Part shown: positions 21,106-31,493 of the stretch, in pieces | Position numbering within the stretch: the stretch's first letter is position 1 | How the letters are laid out: every line of letters starts with the position of its first letter | Assembly: GCA_022578605.1 (NCBI GenBank) | Contig: MU394103.1 | Span: forward strand, 124,001 to 188,000 | Reading direction: 5' to 3' | DNA from: Camillea tinctor | Lineage: Eukaryota > Ascomycota > Sordariomycetes > Xylariales > Xylariaceae | Length of the DNA stretch: 64,000 nucleotides | Made by a program: the position numbers and the translations under genes | Notes under the pieces: generated by a model | The model's database searches: none | What the model was told of the DNA's origin: nothing | What the model saw: the letters and a program-made list of their open reading frames with translations, nothing else

Positions 21106-23717
21106 TTATTGACAAAGTTGCGCATGTACGGATGGATAATGAAAGGCAGGTCAATAGTGATAGATTTCATCACAACGGAAAGGATAGCCTCAGGTGTACG
21201 GAGAATTGGAGTTTGATTTTGGTTTATTGAAGGAAACTTTTGTTCATACGGTCACGACCGATATACCCAAACATGTCAGTTGACTACAATGAATATCTCG
21301 TTCGAGTTCTGTCGAGCGCCTCGGCATTGTGATATGGTCCGGATTTGAGCGCCTCAAAGAGTGCCTTATACCATAAAATCATATGTTAATATGGGGTTAA
21401 GCACGCTGTATTCTTGAACGGTCTACGGGTACTGTATAAAGCGGAGTGGGGAATACCTAGCAGGATGATGGAAGAGATAGGGAATTATGTATGTGCATAA
21501 CCATGGAATAAGCGTTACAATTCGCCAGGCGACTTTTGGGTGAATGCGGTAGAGATGACAGGGTGGGTTACAATGCCTCATCATTCGTATAATAGACCAA
21601 TGATCGTGTTTTGTAAGGCAGAATGATCCCACATCAGCCATTGTCCACATTCACGAGCCAATTGTGAAAGGGCATATGCAAGTATGTTGCATCCAAAAAT
21701 GATCTCTAATTCTCGTGGCGAAGATAGATCCCCGAAAGTCCGTCGGGCTAAATCTAATAAGCGTAGTATCATCTACGATGGAATCTTACAATCCATAATG
21801 GCTTTAGGTCCGAAATCCAGTATTCTAGAAACATAGAACTCAGGAATATTGCTGCGGCTCTACGTGTGACCTACATAGGACTTGATCTATGTATTTTATA
21901 CTTGACTTCAGTCATCACGTCGTTTATGACAAGGTAACATCTTGGGCAAAAGCATATGCCATACAGCACCATAATTCGCGCACCAGACCTTCGTAACCAT
22001 GACTAGCGATAGATGTTAGGGTCATTGGGGGCAACAGTATGACCTCTAGCTTACCCCAGCTGCATGTCTCGATTACAGTATTGGTTTAACAAGTATTTTG
22101 TTGCAGCAGCCCTTACATGTCACTTATATCTTGCCTTCTAGGTGGCGCTATTGAACACAAATGGATCTAGGCGTGGAATTTCAGAGAAGGTGACGAGCAA
22201 GCAGGCTAGAGCATTGGAAATGATACCCTACCAGAGCAGGCTACAGGGCAGTTACATCTACCCCAATCAGCACCGAAATACATCGATTGGTGATGTGAAG
22301 GAAGAGGAGGGTGTAATATTAAAAATGTGACAAGCATTAGTCTATACGCTTGGCCCCTTCATATCGTAGCCAATCAGTCCGTCAATGCTATAAACAGTCC
22401 TAATGTCGTAAGAGTGACAACAAGTGTTCTCGCCCCGACTGAAAACAGCCACCGTCTATTCGATGCAACTTCTCTAGCCTGTGACATTCCGATTCTTCAT
22501 AGCGGTAATACGACGATGTATCGACTACAAGCTATTCCGCCAATTAAGAGGTTGGGTACCTAGAATTGGGTAGGATTGTATAAAAGAAGAATATATCGTT
22601 ACCTAGGTAATCAGTGTGCGAAAGCCTGACTCTAGTTATTGATTGGGTCTGCTAACATCATCCTAGGCAGATATGTATAGAAGGAACACTTCGAGAAAAG
22701 TAGGCTTAGCAGCGTTAAGAGCTAGCTAGGTAAGTAAGCCTAAAGATTTATGAACGAGACATATACATGGCTTTTGATTCTTCTGTGAACCGCAGTGGCG
22801 GTAAGACAAAGCCTTTTGTGAGATCTCAGCCTGTTAACCGAGGCGTCGATGCTTTCTTCCCTCGAACATTCATTTTGCCGGCGGTACAGGCTGTCATGGG
22901 GACAAATGAGTCCATATGATTGCGATGATGACACGAGGTCGACTTGCATGTATACCGCAACTGAGACGTGCCACCACATACAAAGTGCCACATGTCTTTG
23001 ATTGTAGCCAAATACACTTATTAGTTGTTCAGTGCTGCGTTCCTTTATAGATATAAATATTCGACACCCCAGGTATACATCAGTTGAAGAGTCACCTTTA
23101 TCTATAACAAGTTGGGGTTCAATGGTGAGGACGTGATGATAAAAAGCTCAGTATAATCGAATTCCTCGGCTGCTTATGTACCCATCTGGGTACTCTAAGG
23201 GATCAAGCTATATGGTGAACAACAATTATATGTACTTCGCCACATAAATATATGATCCGTATTGATTCATCCAATCAATTTCTAGGAGAGAGGGTAATAT
23301 ATATGACTAGCTTCTTGAAAGTCTTGATAGGTGCATATTATTTGCTTGATGAATAGCGAGGAACGGGAGTGGCAGTGCATAGCATAGCACCCGGACGAAC
23401 TTAGCCTTGTACTGAGTTTTCTCATCTTACACAGGCTGACAGGTTACCAAAAATATAATAGAAACCCATATGATCTACGTGTACCTGATACATGATATAT
23501 TTATAGTTCTGGACTACATACAACCAATTTATGTCCTTATCAAGACAGTTTCGTATATCGAGCTTCTACATAAGCCTCCACACCGGGCAAAAGTGGGTTG
23601 CCCAACAGGGGGTCATATTCTTGAATCCCTTCTAGTTGAGTTAAATGTAATTCAGGGCCCTCCTCTTTACTTCTTTTATAGTTCTTTTTATGATTATAAC
23701 GAAACCCCTATGACCAG
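21106..23717. other. Gene-free stretch of 2.6 kb
   Basis: Only short frames occur, with no conserved motif, no splice-joined model and no tRNA. Base composition is unremarkable and AT-leaning. It may contain decayed sequence. The last ~120 bp are the promoter of the F-box gene that starts at 23718. Confidence 0.45.
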
Positions 23718-25505
23718 ATGAAGTCCCTAGTTTCGCTCTTTCACCGCTTACGCCGCTCTAATCCAGTCCCAGTAGGTGATGGGACAGCCGACATATTCGG
23801 TTGCCTGCCCTTTGAGCTCATCTTCTTGATACTTGTCTATCTCGAGCCAGGCAGCCTGTCAGCCGCCGCCAGAGCCAGCCGGAGCCTGAGATACGTTATA
23901 ATCAGCGATGAAGTATGGCCTTTTTTAACTGATCGATGGTTCCCTGACCTGGCAGGTTTTATTCAACAGACGGCTGCGAATGAGCGGTCTAGGGGCGAGC
24001 TATTTCAACAGGCCCTACACAAGATAGCGGCTAGGATTGATGGGAGGTTCACATCAGCTGTGCACCATGGCATGGTTCTAGAGTCGGACTCATTTTTCCA
24101 GCTCAGTACGAAAGTTCCCATCAAGGATGGAGGAGTCCATTCATACGATGTCGTGCAGGAGTCTGAGATAAACCCTGAACACCGCTTCTTGCGATTCATG
24201 GTTTACAGTCATGGCCGCGTAGCGTGGTGGCCAGAGGCCTTCACCCTTCCTTACGTTGCCGTCGTCGATGATTTTCGCACAAGGACACGGCGTGCGTACA
24301 TATTCCCAGACCATGGAGGTCAAAATCGTGGTTATAGAACAGCAATGGGAGACAAACTACTCATTCTATGTCGCAACACTACTGTCTATGTTTGGCATCT
24401 TGAGCTGGATCGTGTCCAGTCCTTTGAACTTTCAGAGCCATTCAAAAGATGCGCTACAGAGGGAGAGACAGTACTTATCGTTTCCGAAACTGCTGATGTG
24501 TTCATTTGGAGATATGGACAAACCCTACAGCATATTGATATGAGTACCTTACCGTGCTATACAAAAGGGCCCCTATGGGTTGGTAGCCTCGATGCGTTTA
24601 CCAGGCTAACAGCACCTTTTGCTACGGATGGTCTCTACTTATACTCAATCCAAATGTTGGTAGACTTCATCATTTCTCCCAAGGACCCCAGTACCTTCTT
24701 TGTAATCACGCTCCGTCGCCATCCTTTCCGGGATCTCATCGTTTATGAGATAAATGATGGGAAAATTGTCGAATCGCACAAACTCGGTGTTAATATGCTA
24801 AACAGTGGAAACATAACCCATATTAGCTATCTAAAGTCTGAGAATATCAATGGCCATGGTGGATACTCTTTACTATATGCTCTGATGGAGAGCTCAAGTA
24901 CAGACTCTCCTGCTAGCACGAGTGATGATGTAACGTCGTGCCCTTGCGGGCGCAAGTCCCAAGAGCTCGTTACTGTGTGTTTCAACATTTACACGAAAGC
25001 ATTCACAGTTCTCTATCATCACCTTCCCTATTCGCTTGATTCTTGGACCTTCCATCTATGGAATAACCGATTATTGCTACGAAATTGCAACCCTCTCAAG
25101 GAGTCTACATTATATGAGCAATATATAACTTCGTTGAGCCCATGTGCAAGCGAAAACGTATTCCAAGGATCTAAAGCCTTGATTCCTCTTTATTCTACCT
25201 CCCCTACCAATGCACAATTCATCTCTCGACGCCGTCTCATAACTGCGGACCTCAGCGAACCCTGTGAAGAACCCACCAGCATTGACTTTGCCCTGGAGAT
25301 TGACGAACAGTTCACTTCAGCATCAGGAAATGGCCTTCTGCCACGAACTTTAGCTCACAAGCTCGAGGGTGATGACGATTTCTTGCTGTTCTTTGACGAT
25401 AAGAAATACACAGTGTGGAGTTTTGGGAACGAAATCCCGGCAAAACCAGCTGGGACAGGTCAGAAAAAGAGCCTCTGGAGAAGGATCGAAAGAGATGCCC
25501 GCTAG
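23718..25505 (+). CDS. F-box domain protein with beta-propeller-like C-terminal region
   Basis: A single-exon gene of 595 aa with a true ATG. Residues 26-68 form the F-box: IFGCLPFELIFLILVYLEPG, then SLSAAARASRSLRYVISDEVW. After that come repeated beta-rich blocks with Trp/aromatic spacing (GRVAWWPEAFTLPYVAVVDD; VYVWHLELD; VFIWRYGQ; YTVWSFGNE). They suggest a WD40-like propeller, though no canonical WD repeats are visible. F-box proteins link substrates to SCF ubiquitin ligase via Skp1. This is the only long intronless gene in the window apart from the methyltransferase. The C-terminal end is basic (KKSLWRRIERDAR). The substrate is unknown. Confidence 0.85.
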   Translation: MKSLVSLFHRLRRSNPVPVGDGTADIFGCLPFELIFLILVYLEPGSLSAAARASRSLRYVIISDEVWPFLTDRWFPDLAGFIQQTAANERSRGELFQQALHKIAARIDGRFTSAVHHGMVLESDSFFQLSTKVPIKDGGVHSYDVVQESEINPEHRFLRFMVYSHGRVAWWPEAFTLPYVAVVDDFRTRTRRAYIFPDHGGQNRGYRTAMGDKLLILCRNTTVYVWHLELDRVQSFELSEPFKRCATEGETVLIVSETADVFIWRYGQTLQHIDMSTLPCYTKGPLWVGSLDAFTRLTAPFATDGLYLYSIQMLVDFIISPKDPSTFFVITLRRHPFRDLIVYEINDGKIVESHKLGVNMLNSGNITHISYLKSENINGHGGYSLLYALMESSSTDSPASTSDDVTSCPCGRKSQELVTVCFNIYTKAFTVLYHHLPYSLDSWTFHLWNNRLLLRNCNPLKESTLYEQYITSLSPCASENVFQGSKALIPLYSTSPTNAQFISRRRLITADLSEPCEEPTSIDFALEIDEQFTSASGNGLLPRTLAHKLEGDDDFLLFFDDKKYTVWSFGNEIPAKPAGTGQKKSLWRRIERDAR

Positions 25506-25830
25506 CTAGGGTTGGTGGCAGAAATGACATTCCATTTAGTCATTCATAGCATCAGTACTGTAATCACTCTTGGAAATATAAACGTAGTCCAGCTACCTAA
25601 TAGTAGGTGCAGGTGGTGGAACTGAGAACCCCCTGTATTAATATGGTAAATTTATAGTTCCCCTTTTTTTATTCAGTTAATAGACAACATAGGCACCGGT
25701 AATAGATGAGTCAACACTACCGTCTTGAAGCTCTGAATCTGTTGCGTGTTCACGCCCTGACCTAATGTGCTCATGCCATTCTTCCTACATTTTAGCTATA
25801 GGTGCCACCCATCAAGTCTTTGCACCCGAC
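25506..25830. other. Convergent intergenic region, no gene seen
   Basis: This is 325 bp between the 3' ends of the F-box gene and the methyltransferase gene. A T-run occurs near 25663-25669. No gene seen. Confidence 0.5.
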
Positions 25831-26736
25831 TTATCCCAAAGCCTTCCGCCCGACAACATACGTAATACTCCCCTGGTGCACAACAACCCCATCCTCCGCC
25901 TCCTTGACAGCCCCCGCAAAAAGCTGCACCCACTGCTCGCGCGACATAGGCGCCTGCGGCGCCACCTCCCTCGGCGGAAATGCCGAGGCCAGCTCCTCCC
26001 ACACCATGAGGTAGTTCTCCGTCCAGGCCTTCCAGTCGCGCATGCACGTATCCCGCGCGCCCACACGCACATCGCCGAACCCGCCCCTCTCGAGGTGGTC
26101 CCCCAGCCCGTCGAGCAGGGCCTCGAAGCGGAACCCGCGGGCCTCGGCGCCCGCCTTCAGGATCCCCGTGATGGTCTCGCAGGCGGACTTCCCGACGTCG
26201 GGGGGCGGCGCTTCGACCACGTGCCGGTCCGCGCGCGACTCCTCCCACTGCAGCCAGCCGCCGGGCTTGAGCAGCGCGCGCGCGGCGGAGAGGAACGCCG
26301 TAGGGTCCGAGTTGGGGATGCTGCTCACGAACACGCGCGCGTGGACGATGTCGTAGGCGCCGAGGTGCTCGGCCGGTAAGGAGGAGGCGAGCACGTCCAG
26401 CGTTTTGAGGGTCATGGACGCGGGGCGGAAGGGCGCGGCGGGGAAGTTGGCGGCGTTGAGGTCGTAGCCGTTGAGTTGGGCGGTGATGCCGCGGCTCGAG
26501 AGCTCGCGGTCTAGGTCGCTGAGCCAGACGCCGTTGCCGCAGCCGAGGTCTGCCACTTTCAGGTGCGCGGAGTCCGCGACGGCGGCTTGGATCTGAGGGG
26601 CGAGGAGGTGCCCGAGAGTGCTTTGGAAAAGAGTATGCTGAAGGTGCAGCCGCGCTGAGAACCTAAAGTTCCTCGCTGGCGCGACCCAGTAGGTTTTGGG
26701 GTCCCATTCTTCATGTGTTGGGGCGGTGTTAGACAT
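25831..26736 (-). CDS. SAM-dependent methyltransferase
   Basis: An intronless gene of 301 aa. Motif I is KVADLGCGNGVW (about 60-71). NGYDL is the acidic loop after beta 2, AYDIVHARVF is motif II and LLKPGGWLQWEE is motif III. The class I methyltransferase fold is therefore complete. The family is like the fungal stand-alone small-molecule methyltransferases (type 11/25, UMTA- or LaeA-related), so the acceptor cannot be named. The coding sequence is markedly more GC-rich than its flanks. That produces long shadow frames on the plus strand and may mark either strong codon bias or an acquired gene. The start was placed at the first ATG (MSNTAPTHEEW); the frame opens three codons earlier at GTG. 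No biosynthetic core gene lies nearby. Confidence 0.88.
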   Translation of the reverse strand: MSNTAPTHEEWDPKTYWVAPARNFRFSARLHLQHTLFQSTLGHLLAPQIQAAVADSAHLKVADLGCGNGVWLSDLDRELSSRGITAQLNGYDLNAANFPAAPFRPASMTLKTLDVLASSLPAEHLGAYDIVHARVFVSSIPNSDPTAFLSAARALLKPGGWLQWEESRADRHVVEAPPPDVGKSACETITGILKAGAEARGFRFEALLDGLGDHLERGGFGDVRVGARDTCMRDWKAWTENYLMVWEELASAFPPREVAPQAPMSREQWVQLFAGAVKEAEDGVVVHQGSITYVVGRKALG

Positions 26737-29660
26737 TGTTGTCACTTGTGAGCTGTGGGTGATTTGTATGACGGTATATTATACTCCAAATATGCAATAT
26801 CAAAGTAGGGGTTTCTAGATTCTGGTGAAGTTTTAAATTCTCAAGAATAAGTGATAGCACGAAGAAACGCATTAATATATGTTTTGGCTTACTTCTATAT
26901 AAGGGATGTTACATCCCATTAGAACCTATAGTCTATGTCACGGGGGTCGCGGGTAGAATTAGAAGTTTCTTGCATTAGGTAAGTTTACAATAACCACACA
27001 AGTCGGTGGAGTTGGTAAAGGAGGATATCCTATGTACCTTGTAGAATCCTTATCGGCGAGCTATGTACAACAGGCCATCGACTTGCTGACATCGCGGATC
27101 TTGAACTGGCTTTAGGTATTCTAAGTGCATGCTCCAATCCCAACGGAGTGAAGTGGGCGAGACTGCCTAGAAGTATTCTACCTCGACTTGTCGCATTTTT
27201 CACTATGAACCAGCGGTGCTCATTATCAACTTCGAGACTTATCTTGTTACATGGGACAACAAGCATCTATGTCAGTATCCCAAGTGGCCAATCCCGGTAT
27301 GAGAACTATCAACACGGTGGTATTATATCGTTGTCCATTTGCCCGCGGAACCCGTATAACTGTATTTTCAGCTTGCTTGGTGTATAATCCTTAGATCCAC
27401 AATGATAATACCAACGTATTCCGCTTAGGCGTGATCCTTCAACCCCAAGTCCCAGCTGGCTAGCAAGATCGTATTCTATAAATGCAAATATGATAAAACT
27501 TGAAAGCCGTTATTTATTCATTAGAATAAAATTATTGAGATACAATGTAGCGTACAAGTCTACAAAATAACGATACTCCATAAGCATTATTTTTCGTAAA
27601 ACCTTATCATCTTGTGCGTTAAAAATCTATATTTAGTAGGATTTCCAAAAATGGACTATAGATGGTGAATAAGCCCCTGGATTGGCTGGGTGCTTTCCTA
27701 CGATGCCGTTAGTGGAGAATTAGGTAGTCGGATCCCGTTCCGATTATCTGGTCCCGATTCCATGAGGCTACACTAGTGTACAAAGGAGCCCGTCTATAAT
27801 GGGACTGTTGGTTTACCTAGATCGCCAAAAGGCTTTACTTAGGGGCTTAGAGGCTTCTTCGCAGACACGAAGGCCGGGGTGAACGACATCCATTCCCCAC
27901 GTAAATGTTAACAACCGAGGGTGAGCTCTAACGACAGTGACCTTGACACAAATATAGCTGCTGTGGGTATGTCCTCTTTGAGAGACTTAAGCTTTCTACT
28001 GTCTTCTATGGCCTTTGTTACACTTTATTGAAAAATTCCATCTTTGTCAAATCGGTCTTCTTGAAATGCCAATTTCAATTTTTTTTTTTTCATTAGCACA
28101 TATTTTCTTGATTTTTAATCCGTTGTGGTACATCTGTGCATATTAGTTTGCACTACCATTTCGAAGTCTTCTATGTGAAATTTCTAGGTTAGAACAGTTG
28201 AAATGTCGAATCAGATTGAGACAATGATGTATTAGTTTGACCATCTCTAGTATAATTTGAGCAAGTGTATAGATTGGATAGGTAAGTAAATACGAACAAG
28301 CTTTGATGTGGGCGGATTTGTCACCTTCCACAACGCATTGAAAAGGGTTCATGCCAATGCGTTGGTATTGACGTATGTATGTAGTCACCTTGTGTTGTAC
28401 ACTAGTGTACGATGTATGCATTCTAAGATCTACGTACATGAGGTTTCGTGTTACAAACAACGGAGGTTGTGCATGTAATCACAAGTAGCACGTGGGATAG
28501 GTAGGTAGTAAGTATTTCTTTACATAGAAGGACCGCTTAGTCAGCGCAGTTGATGAGTCTAGGTATATGTAGTTTAGGTTTATGATTCATTGTGACAATA
28601 GATGCATCGATATTTATCAATCGGGGTACCTCAAGATATAATCAGTTAGTTGACTACGAATAAAAGCAAGCTATAGAAAATTATAGACTCTATGTCTAAC
28701 CTAAACCTAAACACTATGAGACTTAGTTATGTCTCTAATGTTAACAGTGGGGGTTCCGCAACTACATAGGTTACACAGATACACTAGACTGTATAAGTGA
28801 CTTGAATTGATCGAACTCACAATTATTGAATCATTTAATTTAAATTGCTTCATATCGTCAAGCTGAGATAATAGTCACATTGAAAAATACTTCTTTATGG
28901 CGTCATTACAAGGAGTCAAGATAGAACGCATGGTTGATACATGTCACATCATGCTTGGTTCAATTGATGTTCGATGTTGAAGTTGTAGTTGCTTCCAAGC
29001 CCCCACATGACACCAATATTCTGATTGGTCTCCCACAACCTCTATCTGGTATTGAACCATGAATAGGGACTCTGTCGCCACTACCAACGGCTAAATGGCG
29101 ACCAAGGAAATATCGGTTACCTGTTCTGGCTCTCCCACTTGATACTAGCCGATTGCGTGCTTACGCTAAAGCAGGATCGTGCGATCTAACAAAGGTTACT
29201 CTTACGGTTGTGATTGACCCCAATGTGGCATGTGGGATGTGGGCATAAGTGGGCGACATGGAAACGAAACTCATGCATAGCTCCAGTCCAATGCCAAGTC
29301 ATAACAACCTCACACTCAACGGCCATGCTTGACAGAATTGAGAGGCCTAGAAGGTAGGCTCATGTGGGCAAATACTCTTGGAAATTGTCGTGATATTGTT
29401 TCATATGTGCTTAGTAAAAATGATTACAAACGACGTGCAGAGCTCAAGGACGGGACATCAACTGGCTTCGTTTTGCCGTGTGGGTTTGGGATATGGTCTT
29501 GTGTCTATATAACCTTCCTCCTCGACCTCCTAAGATTGTTCGAAACAGCCACATCTATATCATACACATTCTAACCATCAACAAGCCAATACCAAACCAA
29601 AACTATCTTTGTTAAACACATCACCTTCAAATCTTCAGTCTCCTACCTTCTTCATACACC
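26737..29660. other. Gene-free stretch of 2.9 kb with NmrA-gene promoter at right end
   Basis: I see no supported gene in this stretch. It includes a T10 run near 28080-28090. The right end is a normal promoter: CTATATAAC at 29505-29513, followed by a CA-rich leader typical of highly expressed fungal genes just before the NmrA-like start codon. Confidence 0.5.
29505..29513 (+). promoter_or_regulatory. Likely TATA box of the NmrA-like gene
   Basis: CTATATAAC lies about 150 bp before the start codon and is followed by an A/C-rich leader (ACCAAACCAAAACTATC). This fits a fungal core promoter. Confidence 0.45.
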
Positions 29661-30670
29661 ATGAGTACCATTTCTAAAGTCGCTCTAGCTGGGGTAAGAC
29701 ATCATCATTTCACGATTAGACGAACCTGACACCTCTTTCCACATGATTATAATCTTTATCTACTATATTCATTCTTATGCTAACCTAAATATTGTAGGCC
29801 ACCGGCAATTTGGGCCCCGTCATTCTCAAAGAACTCGTCGACGCTGGTTTCCAAGTAACTGTTCTTACCAGAAAAGATAGTACTAGTGACAAGTCTCTTC
29901 CACCTTCAGTCACTGCTGTTGCTGTAGACTACGACTCACTCGACTCACTCACAAGCGCACTCAAGGGCCACGATGCCGTTGTATCTACCATTGGTGGTAC
30001 AGCATTGAGTAAACAGCTTCTCCTCGTTCAGGCTGCCGTAAAGGCCGGCGTAAAGCGATTCCTCCCTTCAGAGTTCGGATCGAACACCGCTGTCGAGAAA
30101 GTGAGCAGCCTTCCGGTCTACAAAGACAAGGTCGAAGTCCAGAATGCCCTCAAAGCAGCAGCTGCTTCCGGTTCCCTAACGTACACTTTTGTCTACAACG
30201 GCCCCTTCCTTGACTGGGGATTGTTGATTGGTTTCCTCATCGACATCAAGAACAAGCAGGTTACCTTGTACGACAACGGAGAGCGGGTCTTCAGCGCGAC
30301 CACTCTATCCTCGATCGGCAAGGCCGTGGTGGGTGTGCTCCGGCACCCGGCCGAGACGGCCAACCGCCCAGTCTACGTGCAGGACACAGCTACGTCGCTG
30401 AAGAAGCTACTGGCCCTGGCGAAGAATGCCACAGGCCCGGATGGCTGGAAAGAAGAGGTGGTAGCGGTGGACGACATCGTAGCAGGAGCTTGGGCGGAGC
30501 TCAAATCGCCAAACCCCGACCCTCCCAAGTTCATTTTCCCCTTCATCAGGGCTACCATCTTCGGCGAAGGATACGAGAGTCTTTACAAGAACCTCGATAA
30601 CGAGTTGCTGGGCATCAAGGGCCTAAGCGATGCTGAGCTCCAGGAACTGGTGAACAAATTCGCTAAATAA
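29661..30670 (+). CDS. NmrA-like / isoflavone-reductase-like NAD(P)-binding protein
   Basis: A tiny first exon (29661-29693, 11 codons) joins 29798-30670 to give 301 aa. The join creates the extended Rossmann motif ALAGATGNLGPVI (glycines 11, 14, 17). The rest shows family hallmarks: VDYDSLDSLTSALKGHDAVVSTIGG, AGVKRFLPSEFGSNT and YTFVYNGPFLDWGL. Members are NAD(P)(H)-binding atypical short-chain reductases or redox-sensing regulators such as NmrA. This one lacks the Tyr-xxx-Lys dyad in an obvious place, so catalysis is not assured. It is cytosolic, since no signal peptide or membrane segment is seen. Upstream DNA has a TATA-like element and CA-rich leader suggesting good expression. Confidence 0.9.
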
Positions 30671-31493
30671 GTTATGGGAGAGAAATAGCGACGAAATACG
30701 GTATCGAACATATATATAAATCAATAAATCAATATTTCTCGCTCAATCAGCAGTATGGTACAGTAGTCTTCAAGTGCTCCTGGGTGTCATCATGTGATCT
30801 TTTGCCGTCTATGGACCTCCTACAGTCGTACTCTTTGGTCAGATACAAGGTAATTTAAATATAGCTTACTGCTGTAACAGTAAAGGATAGCTTATATAAC
30901 AACCGATACTATAAAGTCTTATAAACCCACTCTTAGAACACATATGACACAAGACTATTCCTAGCGCTTTGACCTAAATAGTAGAACCACCAGTAAAGTA
31001 ACAATAGCGAAGCATTCAAGATAGACTTGGTACCTGGCTGTAGTCATACCACGTAGTATGCTCGGCATAAGTTATTACGAGCTTCGATGGTACCTTATAA
31101 GATGGGTCCGCATGCGCTCCCCTCACTATTGGCATCACATCGACGAATGACTGGCGGATAAATTATCCTGCCGTCGACCAAACTGGCAATAAGACTCAAG
31201 ACCTGGAAGCGAACCCCGCAAGAAACAGGACGCAACGAGTATAATTGACGAAGATGGTTCCATTGTCGCCCCGTACCAGATCTGAGCGACTCCTGGATGG
31301 CGGGGGAGATAGGCCTTAGCGAGTATTGAGGAGCTTGCTACGTGCTAAATACTGATGAAATAACCCCGGGTATATATAATCATATTTCTCTTTACCTAGT
31401 CATGGCCACCATTTTACGTAGATATCAAAGTCCTAAGTGATATATAAAAGGCACTAGGTACTTTTTTGTAGGTCCTTATTGCCTTATACTAGA
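30671..31493. other. Intergenic, fucosidase promoter
   Basis: This is 823 bp between the NmrA-like gene and the fucosidase gene, with no gene. A TATA element lies at its right end. Confidence 0.5.
31441..31450 (+). promoter_or_regulatory. TATA box of the GH95 gene
   Basis: TATATAAAAG lies 44 bp before the start codon of the secreted fucosidase gene. It is a strong match to a TATA element. Confidence 0.5.

Noticed and set aside
22142..22563. Two plus-strand frames of 62 and 78 aa
   Set aside because: They are short, without motif or homology I recognise, and lie in a gene-free stretch.
25765..26379. Long plus-strand frames opposite the methyltransferase
   Set aside because: They are Arg/Pro/His-rich shadow frames of a GC-rich gene.
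28680..28712. CCTAAACCTAAAC stretch resembling telomere repeats
   Set aside because: Only two imperfect units, internal to the window. Fungal telomeres are long perfect TTAGGG arrays.
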